A stretch of DNA of 64,000 nucleotides from Pachyseris speciosa (taxonomy: Eukaryota > Cnidaria > Anthozoa > Scleractinia > Pachyseridae): contig JAEMWC010001003.1 of assembly GCA_016490735.1 (NCBI GenBank), forward strand, positions 78,501-142,500. The letters run 5' to 3'. Below are positions 16,117 to 28,611 of the stretch, piece after piece (position 1 is the stretch's first letter; every line of letters begins with the position of its first letter). Both the position numbers and the translations under genes were made by a program. The notes below the pieces were generated by a model. The model was not told the DNA's origin and did not search any database. It saw only the letters and a program-made list of their open reading frames with translations.

Positions 16117-18429
16117 TTTCGGCAGTTAGTAAGAAAACAACGCAACTGAATGCGTTTAGAATGCTATATAGTGATATATAGTCAGATATAATCAAGTGAA
16201 TTGTTATTCGTTTATTTAAAACAAAAATAGTATGCGATACATTTTGTTAATATTGAGCGAAATCAGAGACTTATTAAGAATTATAAAGCATCATGAAAAA
16301 TGTTGTACGATACTTTTCAAAAATCGAATATTGAACTGACGGCGATAAATTTTAAGGCGAGTTTGATCATCGCAGTTTACGCACTCGTGAAAAGAAAGCC
16401 AGCCAGCAAAACCTCTGGTTTTGAAACCGCTACAACCCCTTTTAATAACGCTTTCTAATCGCTAAGGCTGAAGTTGCGAGGTGTATAAATTGTCAAATTT
16501 AGTTTTTTTTTTTTTTTTAACACAGTCTCATGAATAGCTCCTGGCGACGTACGACCATGTTCATCGTTATTGATAGTATATGATGAATGCGCTACACTCG
16601 TGATCAGCATGGGCTGCCAGGATCAATATCACTGCGCTTCGGGCCTTACATGTACATGTGCTTTTTTCTCGAATTTAAGAGTGGCTATTACAAAAGCTAA
16701 TTTTTCTGAGCCGTACTTCTTCAGTGAATAAATTTCTGTTATTAGAAGGCCCACGACATGAAAGTTTTAAGACTTCAGTCTGAAACATTAACATTTTGAT
16801 GTCATGGCGCATTTAAAGATAACAGAAATTAATTCAACGAACCGCAGGGAGCCAATGGCTAACTCGTGGATAGGGCTCTTAATGGGCATACAGGGATGAT
16901 GGTGCCGTATTTCAATATAATTCAATAAGAAATTTTAAAAAAAAGTTGATAGATCTGGGTACTGCATCCAAGTGAATATAATTTTTCTATATACATACTG
17001 CAGTGGTGTATAAATGATTAGGGGAATATCCAATCACAGCTCGTAACCTAGCAATTACAGTCAAAATTTCAGTTAGACATGTATAAACTGCAGCAGAATA
17101 ACAAAATGAAAACAGAGAGTAGGAACAAGACACTTTTCATAATACAATAGTACTTAATTACTAAAGCTCATATTTTTATTTTAAAAATATACGATTCTTA
17201 TCTTTTACGCGTAAATGACACAGGGAAAAAAATTGAAGGATGTGGAATAGCATTTAACGACTATGATAGACTATGATAGCTTCAAAGCGGCAAAGCGAAA
17301 ATGAAAAATAGTTACCCAAAGGGTACGTACATATGTGGAATACACTGCCCACAATGCAGTGCAAACTTTGCAAATCATTAGCATTAACGGACTTACAACC
17401 CGATGTGGGATACTTGTGGTATCCACACAAAAATATAAAACCTTAAGGATTTGTAAGGGCTTCAAGGAAACTTACATAATGTTATGGATACTTCAATTTC
17501 GGATGAGGTAGGGTTTCTTGAATACACCTCTGCTAACGTTGGGGGAGGGGGTGGGGGCTGTTACGGGACAAAAGGAAATTCTTCCGGGAATTTGGGATTT
17601 TTTTCAGAAATTGGGAGACTCAAAAAATAAATGTCAAGGAAACGTGAAATCATTCCCGGACAACGGGAAAAAAAATCGGGAATTTTGAAATCCTTACAGG
17701 AATGTCCGCCAAAACCGGACATCTCGAGGGAGGACTAGATGCAAAGTATTTATCAAACAAAGTTTCCCAGAATTATCCCCCACGGTCAACTAACAGAACC
17801 AGAAGTCCGCAGTTCAAATCACAACGACTTTGAACGCGCATGAAGACATGTAATTATATCTCCCAGTCTCCCGCCGGTATGGCTCTGTTGGCAACTGGAC
17901 AAGATACGGTGGCCACAATCACATCGCACAGCAGCAAAGTCTTGGTCTCGATGGAACAATTTCGACTGGCGGTAATACTCTGCCTCTAGTCGATTTCAAC
18001 CCTGTATATAAGTTTGAATTCACATATGTTATGTTGTGAATTCTTGCAAAACACGGCTGTTGATCTGCGCCATGCAATCCACATACTTAAACCGGTTTTT
18101 AAAGGTACAAACATTCATGTGTAATCATTTCTGACATTCCATTCACATATTCATTCTTCAATCCGCAGTTCAAATATATCAAATATATGGTTTTCACATA
18201 TTTATTTCATTCTGACATACTCATCGTTTTGTAAACTGGAGCAATTACGACACAACGGCTGTTCTTGGAGACACAGACTCGGCCGCAAAACTATTTCAAT
18301 TACTAAATTCATTTTGAATTATTTCGGGACTCAAGATTAATTGTTCGAAAACTGACATGTAGATTATTTCATTGAGAAATCATAAAGCAAAACCCTTTGG
18401 TATTAAATGGCCTGATGAGCCAATAAAGC
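16117..18429. other. Intergenic DNA without recognised genes
   Basis: It starts with the probable 3' UTR of the TMEM121-like gene. A poly-T run lies at about 16502-16519. No coding exon is supported. Near 18130-18210 is TTCACATATTCATTCTTCAA ... CCGCAGTTCAAATAT, the same sequence that flanks the tRNA-like repeats at 36.1 and 51.4 kb. Confidence 0.45.
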
Positions 18430-18987
18430 TGGGCCCACACAAGGGGACATGTTGCAGGAACATGTTGCTGCAACATGAAGCAGGGACAACATCGCGTTGA
18501 GTACACGCTGAGGGAAATGTTGCAGGGATGTGTAGCAGCGACATGTAGCAGGGACCAAATCGCAGAGTTTGCACGCTTGTGAAAAAGTTGCCGGGATATG
18601 TTTCAGGGATTTGTTGCAGGGACATATCCCTTCGTGTGTGTTGACACTTTTTCACTCTTGCAACATGAATTTTGTGCAAAATGTGTCCCTGCAACATGTT
18701 GCACGGAGTTCAACTTGTTGAACTTCATGGGACATGTTGCGGTGACAAATTTTGCACAAAATTTATGTTGCACGAGAGAAAAAGTGTCAACACACACGAA
18801 GGGATATGTCCCTGCAACAAGTCCCTGAAACATATCCCGGCAACGTTTTCACAAGCGTGCAAACTCTGCGATTTGGTCCCTGCTACACGTCCAGCTAGAT
18901 AACCCCTAATGTGAACAGTTTATAAAAGTGTCGCTGCTACATTTTGCAGCAACATGTTCCTGCAACAAATCCCCTCGTGTGGGCCCA
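18430..18987. mobile_element. Foldback element built from CAACATGTTGC-like words (558 bp)
   Basis: The ends TGGGCCCACAC (18430) and GTGTGGGCCCA (to 18987) are inverted. The arms pair along their whole length around a centre near 18715 (GTTCAACTTGTTGAAC). Inside both arms the words GTTGCAGG, ACATGT and AACATG recur many times: GACATGTTGCAGGAACATG, GGGATTTGTTGCAGGGACAT, GTCCCTGCAACATG. Open frames on both strands here are by-products of this symmetry. It has no coding capacity of its own. Confidence 0.75.
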
Positions 18988-19242
18988 CCTTAAAAGCTTT
19001 AGGGGTATATTTTACAGTATAACCAGAAACTGCTTAAAGAAAAGAGTTATATTGAGTGTTTGGATTAATAAAAAAAAAAAACTACTTCTATGATATCTGG
19101 TCCTCTAGAAGCTCTCTCTCCTTCCCTTTTCTTTCGCTTTTCTTACCTCGCTTTCTTTTTCTGTTCGGGGCTTCCTTTCGGTGGGAAAAGATTTGAGGAA
19201 ATTTTAGGATCGTAGGATTAGATGGAAGGAAGTGCAGGTGGG

Positions 19243-19611
19243 TAGGGCCCGAAAATTTGAGTTTGGCGTTTGCGAAAAAAATGTTTTGTTTTCGTAATCC
19301 TGTTCGCACATGAAGATGCGAAATCTTTTTTAGTGACAGATAGCTCTAATGCAAGGCAACGCAAAAACCACCACTGAAGGAGTCCGTCATCAATTTGATG
19401 ACCCAATGACGGATGGATGTCAACGAACAAAGGATTTTCTGGCCTTACAAAATTTTTACAGCCTCCAAAGCTAGTCGACGGAATCTTTGAAGTTTCGTTG
19501 CGCTTGCAAAAATTTTGTGGGTGCAAAAAATAGTTCGCACTAGAAATGGCTTCGCGTTGACAGATTTTTTGGCAAATCAAACAAAATTTCGCGTAGTGCG
19601 AACAGGCCCTA
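19243..19611. mobile_element. Probable short inverted-repeat element (about 369 bp)
   Basis: It is bounded by TAGGGCC at the left and GGCCCTA at the right. Internal words GTTCGCAC/GTGCGAAC and GCGAAA/TTTCGC occur in both orientations. The arms match only loosely, so it is an old or partly deleted copy. The end sequence resembles hAT-type non-autonomous elements, which is an inference. Confidence 0.4.
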
Positions 19612-21264
19612 GTGGAACACGATTTTCATTCAAATGTTTGGGTCAGCTTCACTTGGTTTTTTCGCATTTTCTCCGGCCTGTTTGGCGGAATCATGCTCAT
19701 TCGGGTATGATTTGAAAGATCTCTTCCCCCTACACATGCTACATGTAAACGTTGTCTACGAGCATTACTCTTTACACACTTGCCGCAAGTATTGGCCGGA
19801 AGTAAAGAATTTAGCTTGCAGACTGCGACCCCAAAAGCTGAATTGGGCAAAACTGCTGACGCACCGGCACTCCCAAGATCGAATCTGCCGAGTGACTGAA
19901 CCACAAAAAAATGGAATTCCAATCATGTCCCCATGGTGACGCATAGACGGCAAAGTGACTCTTTTTCCGTATTGTTATTTTTTTTATTTTAAGTTCATTG
20001 ATTCTTACATTATATTCGTGTTATTCAAAGCTTGAAAGTTTGATTGCAAAATACTTTTGTTGTTTTATTTTCATTGGTTTAAATCTACAGGACGATAGAA
20101 TCAAAAAATAATAAATAAATACAGCTAGAAACCGTGTGACATCTCTCTTTTGTTAGTGGAAATGATGTTTTTTTATCCCCACTCTGCTTCTATAAATGCA
20201 AGAAAAAGAACAATATATTAAAACATTTCCCCTGCGAAGCCATCAAAATATTCATGAACATCTCCCCTAGGAAGCCAACAAAGTATTTATGTAACCGTGA
20301 AGAGGAATTATTTTGGCACTTCATTAATTAGAGTTACAAAAACCAAAATACAAGATCAGTCTACTAAATGAGCTATCTACTAGTTATTTTTTAAGTTAGT
20401 TCGTAAGAGAAAAAACAACAGGAAAGCGGTCAAAGTTAAAAAATTCAGTTAAAGAAGTAAGTGCGGGATAGGAATCGTAAAATTGTTGCCTATAAATATA
20501 GAATTCCCGTTACGATCGATTCTGTTTCGAGGAAAATTTTTTTTCTCTGAGATGAGTAGTCAAGGATGGTGACATAAGATGTAACAAAGCCAATTAGAAG
20601 TAGTATTTGGGCACGTTGTTATGGAACATTGTCTTACATAATCAAGTAACGTATGTAGGTAAATAAAGAGTAATTGTAACATTAAAACAAACGTTAATTT
20701 GGGTAGAAATGGGTGGGAACATCCTGTGACGTAAACATTTCGTGTCCAAAATACAGGGTGTGACACTTATGTCATTGGATTAGTTTTGGTTAAAGTGCGA
20801 GTCATACACGACTCGGAAATGTAACTAAATAAACAATAAACTTGTAATGTACAAAATTAAGTAACTGGGAAGTTCAGGATGTACGTAAAGGGGTGTAAAC
20901 TTCCTCTTTTATCAGTAAAGTAGATAAATAGAGAACGGCTGTACGTGTAAGTTAGATTGATTGATTGAGATTGTGAAGAGATCGTGAACGGAATGTTACC
21001 AGATTGAAGGAATGTGTATCGTGGATTGCGAATAAAGTACCAGAAAGAAAACAGTCCTGAGTGTTGAACCAGCGAGCGAGGCGATTTTCCAACGCTGAGG
21101 AAAATTCCGCAAAACACGTGACCAAAACTCACCTCAAGATGGCCCTCGAAGGGCGGTTTCTTGCAGCCATTTAAGACGTTTGTGTAAAATACGGACTCTC
21201 TCCGTCGACTACTGAAATGAAAAACATCCACTTACCCTGCTTGATTATCGAGTGAACAAGTGAG
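19612..21264. other. Intergenic DNA, no gene seen
   Basis: The only structure noted is an imperfect duplication at about 20222-20292 (CATTTCCCCTGCGAAGCCAT and CATCTCCCCTAGGAAGCCAA). The right part is the 3' flank of gene A. Confidence 0.4.
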
Positions 21265-21386
21265 CTAAGGACACCTTCCACAAGATTTCTTGCAGACCTC
21301 GAGGACCTCAGGGAACGAAGCGGTGCACAGTCCAAGGTCTCTGTAGAGGTTGCACTTTTCATGGTTGTTCTCGCAGGGTGTTGGTG
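21265..21386 (-). CDS. Gene A exon 5: ShKT module and stop
   Basis: The acceptor follows CTTCAAACCAG. The exon begins with two bases completing the codon left by the TSP1 exon. It encodes PTPCENNHEKC, a middle CTASF, and CKKSCGRCP, then TAG at 21267-21265. The six-Cys spacing (C-x6-C-x7-C-x9-C-x3-C-x2-C) is the ShKT pattern. It was found by splice phase, because the longest open frame across it is a different one. Confidence 0.75.
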
Positions 21387-22439
21387 CTGGTTTGAAGTGA
21401 AGGGAATTGATAAGCTGAGTTAACTAAGGGTATATTTATGCCGGTCGAAAGAACACCCCTCTCTGATAACTAGCACATACCCGTTTAAGCTCTTGAAGTA
21501 CAATGGCCCTCCCGATTTGTAATCAACATTGGCCAGTCCAATTAGCAGTCCCCCACCCCCACCCCCACCCACCACCATTACCATCAAACAGAGCTGGTCA
21601 CACGTAGTTTCTCTATGGTTAGCGTCCCTTATTCCTCCTTGTAAAACGACAAAACAAGCTGCCAGAATGTTTAAAGGAGATAAACTACATCATGCAAACT
21701 AATCTATAGGTACCTGGTTTGTTTTTGGAATATTTACTTTTAATCCACGAAGATTTAGCAGCAGTATCTGGACAGCGTTTCAAAACATTATCAAGCTTCT
21801 TTACTGAGGAAATATATGTGTCCTCGAAACGGTAGTCGAGCCTCTTCATGTCCAGTGGGTGTTCCATCATTTAGTGCTAGAATCGCTGACAGAAACCTTG
21901 GGACGGTGAGACTGACAAATTGCACCCTCTTCCCTTGTTCAATAATGTTGTTTTTGGACAACAACGAATGGAGGAGTGAAGGAATTATGTAGCTCAACGG
22001 TAATCTCGCGGTCAGTGAGTATAGTTAGGGCTTTAATTTCTTCATCACAGGAAAAATTTTCGAAAACTTCATGCTTAAAGAGCACCTAACCTCCAAATTT
22101 TTTCACATAAATAAATCTTTGCACCTGTTCGAAACGCATTGCGCATTTTTGCGCCTTTTTAAACAAAGTCGTGTATTTTTATGTACCGTAAAAGTTACGA
22201 AATCTAGCCATCATCTGTGCCATGACCGAGCTAGTAAGAGGCATGGGTCTATTCCTGATTTGACGCTACAAACTGACTTGCATCGCGGTAAGTCTTCGTA
22301 AACATACTTAGAGTTTTCTTTTGTAGAGTTCCATAAACACGAGTTGCAGTTGACGCTAAACTAATCTAGCTTACTATGACGCGGTTTAGTCAAACCGGAC
22401 AAAGTACTTATTTCTTTAAAACGTTTCTGGCGTTCTTAC
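21387..22439 (-). other. Intron of gene A (exon 4 to 5)
   Basis: No further exon is supported. A short frame at 21685-21870 ends in a donor-like CCAG|GTACC but has no in-phase acceptor. A C-rich run (CCCCCACCCCCACCCCCAC) lies at about 21547-21570. Confidence 0.5.
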
Positions 22440-22610
22440 CAGGGCAAGATTGAGTGTTACAGTCCACAACTTCTTCATTATCACCAATACAAGATTTTCC
22501 ACATCTGCTTGGTGGAGGATTGGTACACGATCGAGTTCTTCTCTGATGTCCCCCGCCACAGGTACTACTACAATGACTCCAGCTAGACCAAGGTGTGAAA
22601 TTACCATCAA
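22440..22610 (-). CDS. Gene A exon 4: thrombospondin type 1 repeat
   Basis: The acceptor CACTCTGTTATTGCAG precedes 22610 and the donor is G|GTAAGA after 22440, a symmetric phase 1-1 exon of 171 nt. It encodes FTPWSSWSHCSSTCGGGHQR followed by RTRSC and CIGDNEEVVDCNTQSCP. The WSSWSHCSSTCGGG start and six Cys define a group 1-type TSP1. The upstream in-frame hydrophobic stretch (after a TTG) is intron, not a signal peptide, because the acceptor is strong and in phase. Confidence 0.85.
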
Positions 22611-22902
22611 CTGCAATAACAGAGTGGTGAAAGGTGACTATCGCCAAGATAAAGAACCGTGCAATAACAATCTCCAAGGAAAGGGGGGTGGTTGGTGGGG
22701 GATGGAGAGAAGCAATAAGTCAGCTTGCAAAGGACCTATCATCAACATGCATACGGCATACGTAGAAAAACGGCCGTCGTATTCCACTGTTGCTTGACGA
22801 CGCAGAGACTGGGTTAGGCGCTGGCCGACTGAGCCATTCAAACCCAAAGCGAGACTTTCCTTTAACAATACAACTTGGAATCTTATAACTTACATAACTT
22901 AG

Positions 22903-23178
22903 AGCGGGTTTCAATTGAGCATCAATGAATTGCGGTTACTTTGGTTTTGCATTGCTTCGCTCTGTGATTGGTCAGGAAAACTCGCGCCACTTTCTCAACC
23001 AATGAGAAGCAAAACCAAAACCAATCGTGACTTGCACACGCGTATTTTCCCTAGCTTTGTGCCGGTTACGTGTAATTACTTCGTATTCTGATTGGCTCAT
23101 TGCACTGTTTCGTTCTGCTGTGATTGGCTGAAGTAATGGCTATGGTTTTGGTTTTACGACACTCAATTGAAAACTGCT
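22903..23178. mobile_element. TA-flanked MITE, GAGCGG family, copy 1
   Basis: The ends are GAGCGGGTTTCAATTGAG and CTCAATTGAAAACTGCTC, each flanked by TA, as for Tc1/mariner-type target sites. Internal CTCTGTGATTGGTC and CCAATGAGAAGCAAAACC words recur in other copies at 35.9, 42.5, 45.3 and 61.9 kb. It lies in the gene A intron between exons 3 and 4. Confidence 0.8.
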
Positions 23179-23359
23179 CTATATGTGATATCAAACTGAA
23201 TTGATATTATTATTTTTTTTCGCGTATTGAATTGTAATGTTTTTGATATAGCTGCATGAATTTGGTTTCCGTCTCCAGTGGAGCACAAAGAGAAATGAGT
23301 CACGTGGTGGCAATTAACCAGAGAAATGTTACTGTAGGAATTTTAAGTCTGTTTACTAT

Positions 23360-23694
23360 GGGTGCTTACCATTTGTCAGAAAAATCCGGATGGAATGACC
23401 GTTGAATAATGGTAAGCGATTTTTCGAATTTACCGACCAACCGGATGAGATTGGCGCTTACCATTTACTGCAAGGCGTTCCGTCATGCGCACTTACTCGT
23501 TCTGGCTCAAAAGGACCTGGAAACGGAACGATTTGCCCAAATGGTAAGCAATTCTCCGAAATTCCGTTTCGAACGAAAAAGAGGACTACCTCAGGAGGTT
23601 GTCCATAATTTCCGAAAAGATTTTCCGGAAAATTACCTTACCATTTGACTTCAAACCGAAATTTCCGGATTTTTCTGACAAATGGTAAGCACCC
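23360..23694. mobile_element. Foldback element built from CTTACCATT words (335 bp)
   Basis: The left arm GGGTGCTTACCATTTGTCAG (31 bp in all, to 23390) is the exact inverse of the right arm at 23664-23694. Further CTTACCATT or AATGGTAAGC words occur at about 23410, 23456, 23540 and 23635, in both orientations, spaced about 50-100 bp apart. Confidence 0.8.
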
Positions 23695-25795
23695 TATATA
23701 ACCAGGCGGTGTTTGTACTACGATCGCAAAGCATCTTGGTACACATCGCCAATTCGGTTCATTTCGCTCGAACCTCGAGAGAGTCAACATCTCGAGTGGT
23801 TGTAAATCTTCCGTGAAATTATTCGTAGCGGGCGAAGCGCAAGACCCCACAGTATAGAATTTCGTATTCGTTACAATTATGAATCTCAAGACAAGATCAC
23901 TTTAGTCTACGAAGGATCGATTGTCGAGGTCGAAGTCTGGAAAACGACTAGTTTTCGCTGATGGCGTACGAAGGATTGTAAAATAAACAATCTACTCCTG
24001 ATTTCCATCGTTGTTCTTTGATCTGCTGAATCCATTTAGCGTACTTCTTCATTTCAAAACAGGCCATTTACAAGAAGAGAAACTACAGTTTTTTTTTAAT
24101 TGAAGAATTTCAGACAAACTGTATTGATTCGCTCTTTTCTACAGTCCGAGTGAAAACAATCTCTCAGTTTTCCTTTGTATTCCAAATTCATAACCCACTT
24201 CGACATTTAACGCTTTATATGCGGAGTTAACCTCTGCACTCGCATTCTATCGACCTTGACATTGACTTACTTTATTTAATGTGGAAAATACTCTTAGCTG
24301 TAGTTCTCTCCACTATGAAGAATGTTCCTCTCAAAGTGTGATATGTGTGCTTACCATCCATATCTGAATATTATCTCGAAAGCTTGTATTTTACCAGATT
24401 TTAGAAAACATTGGAATATAAAATTCAAGTAGACTTTGATCATTTATTTACTATAATTAATTTTCTATTTTGATGCAAATTTGAAAATTATATTGCTTGG
24501 CTGCTAATACCCCTAAATTAAAGGTCCCTTTGTGATTGATGAAACTGCTGCAGCACTAAAATTCATTGAGGAGATTACCAAGTGGTCAACAGAATGACCA
24601 AATTGATTTTTCATGTACCCAGATATAGGAATGTCTATACTATGTGAAGAAATTTCTGATATGGAGATACGTCTACATCTACATTTTATTTAAGTCTATT
24701 AAAGGGAAGGCCCATCACCAATTGATAGACTAAGGGATTAGCTAGGCCAGACTACTGTTGCTTTGCACTGTTGACTCTGTGCTTCCAAATACTGAACAGG
24801 TTTCAGGCAATAAGAATCCAAGCTTACTACACTGTTTCACTTAGTAATTAATTTAAGGATTCAAGTTACACAGTGATGTAGACTATGAGGCGGTTTAGCG
24901 AGCAAAACATCCACCGAACTGAAGTGTGTTATGGTTCACCACTGAAATGGTTATCATTCATTTTCATAACCGGTCAGCTGGTGGCTTACTAATGCTAAAT
25001 GCTAACACACTCAAGTTTTTCATATGGGTGATATGTGCTGGTGAGCCAAAGCACAGTCTGAACCAAAACCATGAGTCGATACCCAATTAGATACCCAATC
25101 CAGTCAATGGTGCAATGGTATAAAACGATAATAAGACCAAAGAAACTGCACACCATTTACTGCACACAAATTTAATGCTGTGGAACCTTGTCATTACAAC
25201 ATACAATACCAAAGCCTTAATTGTGGCAAAAGGGAAGAACAGCTCCCACTGACCGAATGTCGACTAACTGAAAGCAACCTTTGGGCAACAGTCGGCTGAC
25301 AACACTATTATTTTCTTTTCTCCTATATTGCAGCTCTCCACATAGGTCTCTTTCCTAAACTGTCCTTTCAAATGTGATGTTAGCTACAGTGTAGGCCAAT
25401 GCTGTTTGTTCCCCTGAACAGTCCCATGTCTTCTAATAAATTAACTGATTCAGTTGGAATTGTTTTGGTAATAACTTGTATCAGTTGCAGCCCAAACTAA
25501 AATATTTACGAAAAATTTCAAAAAGATATAAAATCCATAAACTTTGTCCCTCTGTCAAGCAGAGGAACAAATTATTAAAAATATCTATAAGCTTTTTAAT
25601 ATACAATAACACCAAATATATATAAAATATTATGTATCCATGTTTGGGAAATCCAGTAGTGATGGCCTTTAAGCACAATAAATCATAATAAATGTATCAT
25701 AACTGCATCAACTGAACGTTTTAGCGGTAAGTGCACATCAGAAGTATTGTCCACTGTCTCAAAAGAGCCTTCAAGTGCATAACACGTGCGTTTGC
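23695..25795 (-). other. Gene A intron, non-coding
   Basis: AT-rich DNA without supported exons on either strand. A low-complexity AT stretch with CA-tracts is present near 25450-25680. No transposon ends were recognised. Confidence 0.4.
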
Positions 25796-26806
25796 ATTCG
25801 GTCATGATAAAACGCAGACTGCAGATCGCAGACTGCAGACTGCAGACCATGCAGACTGTGCAGACCGTGCAGACTGGGAAATTTTCTGATTGCTTAAAAA
25901 ACAAACAAAAAAAAAAACTCCGATTTATTGAGGTGTTTATACTTTTTTTCTTACTCTTTTGGTGACATTGGAACAGTTTCCATTTTTTGGACACCACATA
26001 ACGTAATTTGATGACAGAGGTTATTTTGAGCTGTTACCTAGCAACAATTTTGAGGAAAATAAAACACAAACAGTAGAGAAAAACTTTTGGCCTCTCACGC
26101 GAAAACATTCTTTTCGGTTGTCGGAAACTGGGGCTCACCAATTGACAATGAGCTGTCAGGTCAATCAAGCAAAGGGACTGATTTTGCGGTGACAAGTTGA
26201 TGCCAAGTATAATCGAAGACTTTTTGTGATTGGGGCTGTATATTTTATCGTCGAGCCAACACGAATTGAGATGAGTTGTTTGGAACCTGTTAGTCGTTTG
26301 ACCTGTGAGACAATTAAACAAGTTCAGTAGCGAACCTGTGAATTCATCCCTTTGTGATTTATTTTATGGGATAACGTAACAAGCGTTTCCCACACGGTAT
26401 CCATTCGCACAGCTGAACGGCCAGCAAGCGAATGGATAAGAAACGGCGGCTAGACAAGTGTTCGAAACAGATCGGCAGAAGTAAATACATTGAAACACTA
26501 TAAAAGAAATTAGCCGTAAGTTAAACACAGGTTTAGATTAAGAAATATTCTTTGTTTAAAGATATGGAATCCTTGCCATGCACTGTGCAGATCTAGTTAG
26601 TCCTGTGAGAAATTTACAGTGCATTCTCAAGGCTAAAATTATGCTGCGAGCCGGTCCAAAAAAATAAACACCTCAATCAATGCAAATCAGAGTTAAAATT
26701 GGCAATCAAAAAATTTCCCAGTCTTGCACGGTCTGCATGGTTTTGTTACGTCTGCGACGGTCTGCATCTGCGGTCTGCAGTCTGCGTTTTATCAAGACCG
26801 GTTTGC
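25796..26806. mobile_element. Foldback element with GCAGACT-word arms (about 1 kb)
   Basis: The left arm (25796-25899) reads TGATAAAACGCAGACTGCAG and then repeated GCAGACT/GCAGACC words, ending GACTGGGAAATTTT. The right arm (26703-26806) is its inverse, with AAATTTCCCAGTCTTGCACG, GGTCTGCAT repeats and GCGTTTTATCA. The centre holds a smaller inverted pair, GGTATCCATTCGCACAGCTG and CAGCAAGCGAATGGATA, near 26397-26440. It has no coding potential. It lies in the intron between gene A exons 3 and 4. Confidence 0.7.
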
Positions 26807-27377
26807 GTTGTAGGTGACATCTTCAAAATCGCCAAATTTTAAGTCCAGAAAGGGAGGGGCGCCCGCGGGCGCCCTCAGACTTTTATATTGCTGAACTTAT
26901 TGAGTACATTTTCTCTTATTTTGAGCGATTTTCGATCGTTGGTTTAGAAGAAAGAACTCACTTTGTGTGGACGGTTCTCGCGAATTGAATTACAGACCGA
27001 ACATCGATCATTTTCCTCGATGATTTATGCCACAAGGTCTTTGATGTAAAAACCAGCGTAATTAACAGAAAAAGACTTGAACTTTGTTAAAATCTACGAA
27101 TTAACAAAGAAATCTTTACGGATACTACAAAAATAGCCCTTTTTCTTACCCCTAAAATTACGGTTGGACGTGTCAATTTGCCGCCATCTTGAAAATGTAC
27201 GAAAATAATGCTTTGCGATCGTAGTACAAAACACCACGATGGGCTTTTTTGTATATGTAATAGATAAATGACGTCAAAATGACGTCAGCAAAGACTATTC
27301 TGTAAGGAAACTCTGTTACTTTTAAACTTTAAAACAAAAGCATGCCAACTCGAAATCTTTTTCAATTTCAAATGTAC
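26807..27377 (-). other. Gene A intron, non-coding
   Basis: No exon is supported. It contains a short hairpin GGGGCGCCCGCGGGCGCCC near 26855. A TACGATCGCAAAGCA-type word near 27217 also occurs inverted near 23719, and TTTTGTACATTTTC-like repeat fragments are present. Confidence 0.35.
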
Positions 27378-27616
27378 CTGTGTGAACAATTCTGTAGACG
27401 TAATTTGTAAATTCCACTCCTATGCACGGCTCGGGTGAAGAATCGTTGCATTGCTTGAATACCATGTTGTTGATGGCCATTAGGCATCGTGTAGAACGTC
27501 CATCTTTAGCGTAGGTGTGGGCTGCGTGTACGCCGCTCCAGCATTCGCCATAAAATTGAAGACCGAAAATAGTGAAACCATTCTGAGAAGCTGCTTTAGC
27601 GCAAAAAGAAACTTCA
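27378..27616 (-). CDS. Gene A exon 3: GECW half of Cys domain
   Basis: The acceptor CTATTATTGCAG precedes 27616. It encodes FCAKAASQNGFTIFGLQFYG and ECWSG, followed by a TYAKDGRSTRCL block, a Cys-rich loop (QCNDSSPEPCIG) and FTNYVYRI. The donor ACAG|GTACAT is phase 1. It resembles WSC/lectin-like domains with a GECW core seen repeatedly in cnidarian secreted proteins. The carbohydrate-binding role is a guess. Confidence 0.6.
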
Positions 27617-27686
27617 CTGCAATAATAGAATAGCAAAAAATACCAGTAAAAGGATAATTCAACCAGTTAATCAATCATCCGCAATC

Positions 27687-27747
27687 CATCGATCTATCGA
27701 TCAATCCGTCAATCAATCAATCAATCAATCAATCAATTAGCCAATTA
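27687..27747. repeat. (ATCA)n microsatellite
   Basis: ATCAATC units, imperfect at the left (GATCTATCGATCAATCCGTC) and clean at the right. It lies in the gene A intron between exons 2 and 3. Confidence 0.85.
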
Positions 27748-27923
27748 AGAAATAAATGAAAAACCAAAAAAGCAAGTGAATGAATGAAACTGTAATGAAA
27801 TGGGGTACACAAAATGAAATGAGATAGAAGGTTGGTTAATTTGTTGTGAATATGGCAGCCATTCCTTTTTATATAACTTTTTTTAAAATTATTATTGACA
27901 ACCCTTTTTCCAAGTCAATTAAC

Positions 27924-28075
27924 CTTCTTATTGTTTGCTGCACATCAGACCAGTCGAAGTTTCCGCGATAACTTTCTATCAGCTTCGGGAGAGGCCGCGG
28001 CGGTGTCAGGTCATCACTTAAAGCAGCCCACTTTTTCGTATTCAATGCATTCAGTTAAACCACCAACGACAAATG
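27924..28075 (-). CDS. Gene A exon 2: first half of WSC-like Cys domain, frameshifted
   Basis: The acceptor TTTGTTTCATTTTGTAG precedes 28075. The exon reads FVVGGLTECIEYEKVGCF in one frame. It then continues as SDDLTPPRPLPKLIESYRGN and FDWSDVQQTI in the next frame, with stops if the first frame is kept. The switch lies near 28014-28020. The donor AG|GTTAAT ends the exon in phase 2, exactly what exon 3 needs. Exon length 152 is one base off, so the indel is real in this sequence. Confidence 0.5.
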
Positions 28076-28611
28076 CTACAAAATGAAACAAAATATCAGG
28101 CACTATTTACTATGATAATTATTACTATACCACCCAATCAACTTTCGAATGAATTATATGGCCAAACGTCTGTTTAACAGGTTATTTTTAATCAAAATTA
28201 CCTCTCTTCTTCCATATGTTGCAGTACATTTTTCCGAAAAACGCGACGCTTGAGCTTTCATGTGCCTAATATAGAAACGGACTAGTGGATCGCGGTTTAA
28301 ACATTCTAGCTTGAAGGCGTGCAAAAAAAACTGAAAATTATATTCCTATCTGTAGTGTCATACTACCAGTTTGACACATTTGGATCTGGTTAGTCAGTGT
28401 TACCAATTTAAGCTAAGCGACAGACTCCTAACAGAAGAAAGCGTTTTTCGCAGTTGTTGCGTTATCAAGACTGCAGACAGACGGTTTGTAAACATATCAT
28501 GGAAACAATTTAGTCGACGCTGAGTATATCCACAATTGCATGAAAATTTTTCTGCTATTGAAATACTGGAATAGCAGTTGGGATCAGCATTGCCGAGAAA
28601 TCAATGCATAC

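Noticed and set aside
18598..18902. Three similar Cys-rich frames on both strands
   Set aside because: They are translations of the two arms of the foldback element and mirror each other; no independent coding evidence.
21685..21870. Extra exon of gene A between TSP1 and ShKT
   Set aside because: A donor in phase exists, but no acceptor gives an open in-phase exon and no domain is recognisable.
22611..22677. Hydrophobic stretch before the TSP1 repeat read as a signal peptide
   Set aside because: It would start at TTG, and a strong in-phase acceptor lies at 22611. The real signal peptide candidate is the exon at 28612-28672.
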